Below are positions 57,500 through 64,000 of a stretch of DNA of 64,000 nt, piece by piece (within the stretch, counting starts at the first letter, position 1; each line of letters begins with the position of its first letter). The notes beneath the pieces were generated by a model. It did not search any database, had not been told where the DNA came from, and worked only from the letters and a program-made list of their open reading frames with translations. The stretch spans positions 4,340,001 through 4,404,000 of the forward strand of contig CM074130.1 in NCBI GenBank assembly GCA_037178625.1, written 5' to 3'. The stretch comes from Skeletonema tropicum. Taxonomy: Eukaryota; Bacillariophyta; Thalassiosirophyceae; Thalassiosirales; Thalassiosiraceae. Position numbers and translations under genes: made by a program.

Positions 57500-58180
57500 T
57501 TACTTCTTGTTTGCTGCAGCCATCCGCTCCTTCAACTCGGCAGTATTTTTCACTACACAACGAGCCATCTGCTGTTGTATACCACGACAAGATGCATCCG
57601 AACCGCTGTCGCCATCTTTAAATGTAAGTTCTCCCTTATTCTGCACAGAAGATGAAGCGTCCGACCAACATCTACGAAGATCACTTAGATGATTTCCGCA
57701 CCCTAATGCAAGTGCACGACACGCCCACATTTCATGTGTTTCTTGAATGCATCCCTTGCTATAATGTGATGAATTGTTGTTGTTCAATCTTTGAGGTTGA
57801 TTGATAGTATCACTATTGCCACTATTATTACCACCACCGTCTAGGATCGAATCAGTTGCATCTTGGAGTACACTGCTTTTATCATCATTATTGCCTTGCT
57901 GCTGGGTCCCATTCCATTTAAAGAATCGTTTAATTCTCGCCTCACTTCTAGATTTATTTCCCACCGATTCAACAGCAGGAGCTGCTGCTGCACTATCACC
58001 ATTGGCATTATTGGCCGCATTGGCTCTTTGGCAGGCCATCAAAATATCTTCGAGACCTTTGCATTGTTCTAACCGCTCTGAGCGTTGTTTGTCGGCAAAT
58101 GCAGTGAAGGGACTGCCTGGCGAAGCAAATAGTGATTTGGCTAGGCGATCGATAGGGCCGTCTTTGTTGTCGTTTGACAT
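57500..58180 (-). CDS. Four-fold CX9C protein, probably mitochondrial intermembrane space
   Basis: 226 residues. Cysteines lie at 40/50, 144/154, 161/171 and 198/208, all exactly nine residues apart. The central pair (CIQETHEMWAC and CGNHLSDLRRC) forms a classic twin-CX9C hairpin (CHCH fold). The outer two could form a second hairpin, but 93 residues of Asn/Ser/Ala-rich filler separate C50 from C144. Twin-CX9C proteins are oxidised by Mia40/Erv1 or equivalents and act in respiratory-complex assembly or as complex I subunits. There is no presequence, as usual for this class. The gene overlaps nothing, but its stop lies 111 bases from the poly(A) polymerase stop (convergent). Confidence 0.72.
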   Translation of the reverse strand: MSNDNKDGPIDRLAKSLFASPGSPFTAFADKQRSERLEQCKGLEDILMACQRANAANNANGDSAAAAPAVESVGNKSRSEARIKRFFKWNGTQQQGNNDDKSSVLQDATDSILDGGGNNSGNSDTINQPQRLNNNNSSHYSKGCIQETHEMWACRALALGCGNHLSDLRRCWSDASSSVQNKGELTFKDGDSGSDASCRGIQQQMARCVVKNTAELKERMAAANKK

Positions 58181-58415
58181 GGTTGGTTGTGTAGAAGCCT
58201 ATAGCTGGCTATTCAAATAATACTTCTAACTTGTGTTCATGGTGGCGGCGGGCGGCGGCGGATGTGTTTTTAACCCATGGGGGAAGAAGCAAGTTTGTCC
58301 TCCCGCGGGAGAATTAACCATTGCTGACAACTTGAAGCTTCAACTGCTTCAAACGCTCTTTCAAACGTCATCGACCATGATACTTACTTATGGCTTGCTA
58401 CTGCAGTAAACAAAG

Positions 58416-59258
58416 ATGAGATTAACCGTACTATTCAGCTTGTTCGCCGCCGCCACTGCCTGGGCACCCCAGCCAAGGAAAACAGTGGTCAAATCTCCTT
58501 CATCTATCAACAATTTTGCTCCACAGTCGTTTGATCCTCTCAACTTGAGCGATGTTGATGTTGAAAAAACTACTTCATCACTTGTCCGTCCCGAGGCAGT
58601 CTTCCTTGCAAGTGCTCTACCATTAATAGCTAATCCCTCAGTCGCATCGGCAGCTACAGCAGGCGCACCTAACAGCATTGGGTCAGCCTTTGCAGCCTAT
58701 GGTCATTACATCTCCTTGATTGGGATCCTGGCGTGCATCATGGCGGAGCGCTTGACCATCAAGCCAAATATGACGGAAGAGGAAGAGGATTTCATTGCCG
58801 CTGCTGATATAGGACTTGGTGTGTGGGGGGTCGGTATTGCCTACTCGGGGTATTTACGTGCTGTTGAGTATGAAAAGGGCTTTGATTTTTATGCTCATGA
58901 ACCGCTGTTCTGGCTAAAGATTGCATTTGTGGGAGTATTCGGTGCAAGCAGTTTCTTCAACACTGTAGTTATCATTCAACGTGCTGTTGCCAAGCGTAAT
59001 GGGAACTTTACACCAATGGGAGAGAAGTTAAGTAATAGGATGATCCGAATATGCAATGCGGAGCTCACGGCTATTGCTATAATCCCATTGACTGCAACGT
59101 TCATGGCGAGAGGTGTGGGATACTCGCAAGATATCCCGTGGCAAGCCGAGGCTGCCTTGGCGGCTCTCGTATTCGGAGGATTATCCTTTAAATATATCAA
59201 GGAGGCTCTTACTTTTGAAGACAATCCAGTCTCTCTAACGACATCGGCAGAAGATTAA
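58416..59258 (+). CDS. DUF2214-type membrane protein, plastid-targeted
   Basis: 280 residues, intact. MRLTVLFSLFAAATA|WAPQPRK is a plastid leader with Trp at +1. A second hydrophobic stretch ending in ASA (FLASALPLIANPSVASAATAG, residues 63-83) may be a thylakoid signal. The mature part has four membrane spans: YGHYISLIGILACIMAERL, AADIGLGVWGVGIAYSGYLR, FWLKIAFVGVFGASSFFNTVVI and AEAALAALVFGGL. YGHY, E..., D and the GYLR...K pattern resemble the cyanobacterial DUF2214 family. The function of that family is unknown. Conserved His and charged residues within spans could bind a cofactor (inference). Confidence 0.72.
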   Translation: MRLTVLFSLFAAATAWAPQPRKTVVKSPSSINNFAPQSFDPLNLSDVDVEKTTSSLVRPEAVFLASALPLIANPSVASAATAGAPNSIGSAFAAYGHYISLIGILACIMAERLTIKPNMTEEEEDFIAAADIGLGVWGVGIAYSGYLRAVEYEKGFDFYAHEPLFWLKIAFVGVFGASSFFNTVVIIQRAVAKRNGNFTPMGEKLSNRMIRICNAELTAIAIIPLTATFMARGVGYSQDIPWQAEAALAALVFGGLSFKYIKEALTFEDNPVSLTTSAED

Positions 59259-59353
59259 GGTCGCAAATAAACGATTACATACAAATCGTGATGCTAAAAG
59301 CACTTATATAACAACAAGCGAGCTACTGAAGTACTGTTAAAAATAAAATAGAA

Positions 59354-62300
59354 CTAGTAGGCAACAACAACAATACCCATCTTGAAAGCAATGTCTGCAG
59401 CTTCTTCTAATGACATCTCCCTCACAGAAGGCTTTTCCGTCAACAGAAACGCCTGTTGCCGATCGGCAGACCAACGAATGCTCTGACCTACACGATGATC
59501 ATTTTCATAACGACTCAAATCACACTCTCCGTCCTGGTAATGATAAACGCCCACGCCATTCTTGAGGTTACCCTGGAACTGGCCTTCGAACGCATCTCCG
59601 TTACCGACCTTTACTACACCGAGTCCCTCACGTTTGTTATTGATCCATTCTCCTCTATACTCGTTCCCATTCCTTGATGTGTATATGCCGTATCCATGCC
59701 GTTGACCGTCTTGATTATACTCTCCCCTGTACTTCTTGTTCTTCTTGATATGACTGTTTTTTGAGCTTACATTAACAGTTGCATTCAGTTGCTCTTCAAG
59801 AATAGCGTCCACCCTTTTCTTACGCATTGAGACGGTAAAGAATGAGACAAAGGTGTGTTCACGCGTAGATGGAAAGCTGACATGCCGAGATGAACGACAT
59901 ACGACTGTGATTGTGATCGCCTTGTGCTCCTTGGTAGAGTCACTGCTGAAAGAAGGGAAAGTTGGAGCAGAACCAGTGGAATCTGATGCTGAAATCGATG
60001 CGCTGGTGCTAATAATGCGAGTCCTCGCAGACTTGTCGAACAGCATAGGATCTAACTTGCTGTTGATTGCATTCGCGATCTCTTCCTCTTGCGCCGTATT
60101 ATCCGAATTGCTGTCATCATCATCGCCTTCATCCTGGTGAGGTCCTTTTGGACTCAGACTTTTCATGGAGGAGGAACGACGTCTAGGAACAATCTGTCCT
60201 CTGTCTCTGCGCGAGGAGCGTGGCCTTGAAGCTGACCTTGATCTGGATGGAGATGTTGCTATTGTAGATGTAGACGCAGATCTTTCCCGTGAAGCAGACG
60301 ACGATCTGGACCTAGATCGATCTCCATGGAAAAAATAATAAGCTGACTCGATGCTGCCAAACGAAGGAGACCCGTCTCCAGAAGAGAATGCGCTGTCCTG
60401 TTCCTGCTTGTGGTCAGACTTACCACCATATTCAGTTTCATGATGCTGGACTACAGATGAAGAGGCACTTCCTTGTGAGTCAATGGAATAGTACTCATAA
60501 ATCACCTCAAGTGATTCAGAAGAAGAAGAATCATCCCCGTCATAATTGGTATTGGGAATGAAAGCAGGAGACTTTTTATCTAGCATGCTGTCTTCCGAGA
60601 CGTCATATTCTTGCGGAGCTTCAGAATTATCATCTGATGATTCGTTAGTACTATCACTACACTTGGAGCTACAGCTGAATTCATCATCATCTGCACCACT
60701 AATGTAATCAACGTCGTCACATTGCAGTTGGGAAGATTTTTCATCACAATCTCCTTCACAATCACTTTGTTGACCGGCTTCGCTGCATCTATCGTCGCTT
60801 GCGTCCTGCTCCTGTTCGCCGTCCTCCTGTACAGCTGGTAGACCCGATTCGTGCAATGTCTTGCAATGATGCTGTTGAGTCATGATTTTGGATACCAGAG
60901 ACATGATATCATCTTCAGCCTCTGTTGGAGCATCCTCATTTTCATGTGTTGCAGATGACATTTTAATCTTCTTCAAGAGCACTGCAATTTTTTCCAAGTC
61001 ACTGTGTTGGCACTCGGCCTCCTTTTCATCTGTCAACATGTAGTGAGAAATGGGGCAGTCAGGCTTTGTAGTAATGCTTGCGCCACTACTTGCATGATCT
61101 TGTTGTTGTTGCTGCACCTCCTTGAGCTCCTTAGACAACGTTACGACGTTGTGAAAGAGACGCTCATTTTCACACAAAAGATCTTCAATGCATTCTTCAT
61201 ACGATTTTATGTCTCCCTCTCTTTTCGCAAGAAGTTCTTTGTCCTGCGCGTCTTGATGATTCTCAATGACTTCCTTGAACTTTTCAAGGGCTTCAAGCTT
61301 CAATTTGTCTATCTTCAGTAGACAAAGAGAGACTCGAGAGTCATCAGTTTGAACACTCGAATCGTCTCCGCAGGCCTTTTCGTTCCCGTCCGCAATAGCT
61401 TGCATTTGCTTCAACATACCTTCAAACTCTCTGCGCAGGTCATTGATATTTCCACGTAGTGACTCGTTCTCATCCAACAGGATGACAAGCTCTTTAGTTA
61501 ACTTCATGATTTGATGGTCATTTACGTTTGCTTGATCGTCTTGAGAAGCATCACTGTCACTGAACCCTGGAGACTCTTTGTTCTTGTAGGGATCTTGGCT
61601 GAATGTCAGTGACGATAATCTCTCTGTATGAGATCCAAACCCTGATCCCAGCTCGTGACTCCTCTCGGATGCATCATCATACATGTCAACCTCCTCAATC
61701 TCAACATTATTTAACTCATCCTCATCTGATTCTGTTGAGCTCTCATCCGATGAAAATGACAACAATGCTTTACTATCTGCAGATTCGTTACATGTTACAG
61801 TCACTGAACCAGCTTTATCTCGATCTTGTTCGTAACCGATAGAGCCGCCATCAGTTTGAAATCTCGACTGCAAGAAGTAGCTGTACCTCTTGCATGCATT
61901 GCCAGAGATGAAGATAGCGGGCTTGCATGGCATCTTATCTTTGAAAAATGATTTGGCAGATCTGACGAATTTGGCTCCTCGTTTATCATTCTTGATACTA
62001 GCAGGCTTCATCACACCATCGATCTTGCTATTTTGGTCAGACTTTTCTTCAAAGAAGTCGAATCCAGACATCTGTCTATGAAACTCTTCCTGCTTCTGTT
62101 GATACAGTTGACGAGGGCGCTCATCCAAAGATCTCGACCTGACAAGTCCCGGCCTTCGGTCTAAATGTGCAGGGACGGGCGCTTTCCTTTCTGTTTCAGT
62201 ATTCTTTTGAGTACTAGGCCTGCGGCGAAGTGGCGATACGGAAGAGCTCTTCCTCACTGATGTAGGAGTGGGCGATTTAGATCGGCTCGTTTGTTTGTAT

Positions 62301-62467
62301 TTGCGTCGTACCCGTGCATCGATGCGAGACGATGCGTTCTGTTGTTCACTCTTTAGCTTTTGCACACGCCCTCTGGTATTGCCACCACGTTGAGCCTTTA
62401 TGCCTCCCAGCTTGACGCGTCGGTGACGACTGCGGCCGTAAGTGGCGTAGTGCATTTGTTCTGTCAT
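59354..62467 (-). CDS. MORN-repeat protein with coiled coil and Ser/Arg-rich region
   Basis: 1037 residues from ATG 62467 (frame open further to a GTG at 62518). In order: basic N-terminus with RSRSLDERPRQLYQQKQEEFHRQMSGFDFFE; acidic Ser-rich part; a coiled coil (~300-450; LTKELVILLDENESLRGNINDLRREFEGMLKQM...LLAKREGDIKSYEECIEDLLCENERL); a long acidic region; an RS-rich block (RSRSRSSSASRERSAS); and three MORN repeats at the C-terminus (YRGEYNQDGQRHGYGIY, YRGEWINNKREGLGVV, FEGQFQGNLKNGVGVY). MORN repeats often link membranes to cytoskeleton. Expect a structural or scaffold role. Intact over 3.1 kb, in contrast to many neighbours. Confidence 0.78.
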   Translation of the reverse strand: MTEQMHYATYGRSRHRRVKLGGIKAQRGGNTRGRVQKLKSEQQNASSRIDARVRRKYKQTSRSKSPTPTSVRKSSSVSPLRRRPSTQKNTETERKAPVPAHLDRRPGLVRSRSLDERPRQLYQQKQEEFHRQMSGFDFFEEKSDQNSKIDGVMKPASIKNDKRGAKFVRSAKSFFKDKMPCKPAIFISGNACKRYSYFLQSRFQTDGGSIGYEQDRDKAGSVTVTCNESADSKALLSFSSDESSTESDEDELNNVEIEEVDMYDDASERSHELGSGFGSHTERLSSLTFSQDPYKNKESPGFSDSDASQDDQANVNDHQIMKLTKELVILLDENESLRGNINDLRREFEGMLKQMQAIADGNEKACGDDSSVQTDDSRVSLCLLKIDKLKLEALEKFKEVIENHQDAQDKELLAKREGDIKSYEECIEDLLCENERLFHNVVTLSKELKEVQQQQQDHASSGASITTKPDCPISHYMLTDEKEAECQHSDLEKIAVLLKKIKMSSATHENEDAPTEAEDDIMSLVSKIMTQQHHCKTLHESGLPAVQEDGEQEQDASDDRCSEAGQQSDCEGDCDEKSSQLQCDDVDYISGADDDEFSCSSKCSDSTNESSDDNSEAPQEYDVSEDSMLDKKSPAFIPNTNYDGDDSSSSESLEVIYEYYSIDSQGSASSSVVQHHETEYGGKSDHKQEQDSAFSSGDGSPSFGSIESAYYFFHGDRSRSRSSSASRERSASTSTIATSPSRSRSASRPRSSRRDRGQIVPRRRSSSMKSLSPKGPHQDEGDDDDSNSDNTAQEEEIANAINSKLDPMLFDKSARTRIISTSASISASDSTGSAPTFPSFSSDSTKEHKAITITVVCRSSRHVSFPSTREHTFVSFFTVSMRKKRVDAILEEQLNATVNVSSKNSHIKKNKKYRGEYNQDGQRHGYGIYTSRNGNEYRGEWINNKREGLGVVKVGNGDAFEGQFQGNLKNGVGVYHYQDGECDLSRYENDHRVGQSIRWSADRQQAFLLTEKPSVREMSLEEAADIAFKMGIVVVAY

Positions 62468-63829
62468 CCAGATTCCAGATCCCGAAGTCGAATCGACAAC
62501 TATCAGTTTTTCAGCCACTTACTATTCAAACCTAGCGCTTCACCGGCTCGGCGTGTATACTCATCGCAACTCATCACAGGCATCTGCACTCGAAACAATG
62601 ATTAGCCGAGGCGCCTTCGCGATCGTGTAACCCAGAGAATAGAGAGTTATGGAAGTGTCGATCGAGGAGGGCAGGTCAAAAAAGAGTTCAAAAAATGATG
62701 AGCGTCCATATGGTACTCATTTGTCTGATGCGACAGAAAGAAGATCTGAGCGTTAAGGCGACATAACCTACGGATATCTACACGCGTGCTACTAGAAGGC
62801 ACGACATGGAGAGGACAACAGAAGGAGAAGAAGACAAGTGAGCTAGCTTACAGGAGACCAGATCCTGGTAAAGGAAGAGAAGCATCATGACGATGATGTC
62901 GTAGCACTATGCCATGATTCTGTCGACAGCTTCAGGGGGTAGATCACTAAGACGAAGATTAGAAATTGGCCAGGGAGGCAATGCAGCAATTCCATTGCTA
63001 ACAGTCGAGAAAAGGGTATTGCTGTCCATCTCTTGGTGTGTCGGCACCTACCTGAAAATCACCCGTAAAAAACTCTGGCAACACATTGTGCATGGAGTAT
63101 CTCCTCGCTAAATGACCCAATGGCGGAGTGAAGAAGTGGTTGAAGGAAGTCTTCAGAATGATGCAAGTTGAAGAGATCTTTATTGAACACTTGACACACA
63201 TCAGGGTATCATACAAAAGAGGGAGCATCTCCAATTCAAGCCTGTTCGATGCGTCGTGGGATGGAATCGTAAAATATCTGCTGGAATGTGATCCCAATGA
63301 GAGATGCTTCAGAAGTGGAATGGAAAACCTCTGCTTTGTTTTGTTTGTTCGTCGATGAGTTATAATGATTCAAATGTAAAGGCTGGATGGCTGCTTGCCC
63401 GATTGCAATGAATCCATTTCTGCCTATTGCTACTGCACTGTTGATAGGACAAAGGAATGGGCCTGGCTGGGGCAAGGATTTAGTTACCCTTGGCCTGGGG
63501 CGGCGGGCGGGCGAGCTGAGAGGGTCTGAGTCCATTTTTGTCTCACCGCGTTTCCATTTGAATTCCTACCGTAGCCACATACGATGAGCTTTTCGGGTTC
63601 TCTGCTCAGCGAAGATACCATACTTTTGCTTTGACTTCTTTCAGCGGCACTTTTCGGTATCGCAAACTAATCATAAGTATAAAAGTCTATTACCTTTGCA
63701 CTGCTTATGTTTTAATGAAAGGTTCAACGAAGCAGCCGTAGTAGAAATCGCTGTGCTACTCATTGAGAAGACCCTGAAGCAGTCCGACAAAAAGACGATG
63801 AATGCTTTCTTCCAATTCACATTGCGAGT
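62468..63829. other. Intergenic region, 1.4 kb
   Basis: Promoter of the MORN gene on one side and of the ankyrin gene on the other. A phrase SLFDASWDGIVKYLLECDP (plus frame, about 63235-63290) recalls an ankyrin-type segment, but no complete gene can be built. A TATA-like tataaaag at about 63679 precedes the next gene. Confidence 0.35.
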
Positions 63830-64000
63830 ATGTTGAGATCACTAGAGTTTTGTCAAGTGTTAATCAAAGTGTATCCTGAATCTGTGCGAATAATCAGTTC
63901 CTTCGGTCACCTACCTCTCCATGCTGCATGCGCACACAACACTGTTGCCACAGTTCAATACTTGTACAAACTTTACCCCGATGCCATCAATCAACAACAA
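63830..64000 (+). CDS. Ankyrin-repeat protein, 5' part (continues past window)
   Basis: 57 codons open to the window end: SLEFCQVLIKVYPESVRIIS, then GHLPLHAACAHNTVATVQYLYKLYPDAI, an ankyrin repeat (PLHAACA... ) of the type seen in large diatom ankyrin families. The ATG at 63830 is a working start. The preceding frame (EAAVVEIAVLLIEKTLKQSDKKTMNAFFQF, from about 63725) is helical and likely belongs to the same protein through an intron or a one-base error. Confidence 0.65.
   Translation, partial: MLRSLEFCQVLIKVYPESVRIISSFGHLPLHAACAHNTVATVQYLYKLYPDAINQQQ

Overview
The window reads as a nuclear contig of a photosynthetic stramenopile, most likely a centric diatom. At least eight genes carry an ER signal peptide ending in an ASAFAP-like motif (for example ATASA|FLAP, SSA|FVPF, VEA|FSSS, ATA|WAP), the bipartite leader of secondary red plastids. 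The introns that can be placed are short (about 80-135 nt) with GT-AG ends. Genes are closely packed, often divergent or convergent. No tRNA or rRNA gene was recognised.

Layout. 1-7.7 kb: a plastid-type D-cysteine desulfhydrase cut by the window edge, a 2-oxoglutarate/Fe(II) oxygenase, two small membrane proteins and a large secreted Cys-rich repeat protein. 7.7-20.0 kb: a transposon island with a hAT-like foldback region, a small MITE, a 3.3 kb element with about 200 bp inverted ends, a MULE-like element with SWIM and zinc-knuckle motifs, and a PIF/Harbinger-like element whose end lies just upstream of the PP2A scaffold gene. 20.1-43.6 kb: ordinary genes (PP2A A subunit, winged-helix/U1 zinc-finger protein, plastid Rieske protein, TPT/EamA-like transporter, aspartoacylase-like enzyme, plastid metallophosphatase, F-box/LRR-like protein, STRAP, a SulP transporter and a J-domain-like protein with CCG repeats). 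43.6-48.0 kb: about 13 copies of a 184 bp satellite, then a duplicated block carrying a broken copy of the 5' end of msrA and a MITE. 48.1-64.0 kb: a plastid MsrA whose catalytic position is an in-frame TGA (a selenoprotein candidate), plastid cysteine synthase, an AlgH-like UPF0301 protein, a non-canonical poly(A) polymerase with a split catalytic domain, a four-fold CX9C protein, a DUF2214 plastid membrane protein, a MORN-repeat protein and the start of an ankyrin protein.

Two themes stand out. First, about 11 genes need single-base shifts to restore their family reading frame, nearly all of them one extra base, often in a homopolymer. The simplest reading is residual insertion errors in a long-read assembly, so 'broken' genes here should not be called pseudogenes without read data. 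Second, several genes deal with sulfur or selenium (D-cysteine desulfhydrase, SulP anion transporter, MsrA with probable Sec, cysteine synthase). They are not an operon, and the clustering may be chance. The most interesting candidates are the Sec-MsrA and the adjacent SulP/J-like gene pair, which share an unusual peptide motif.
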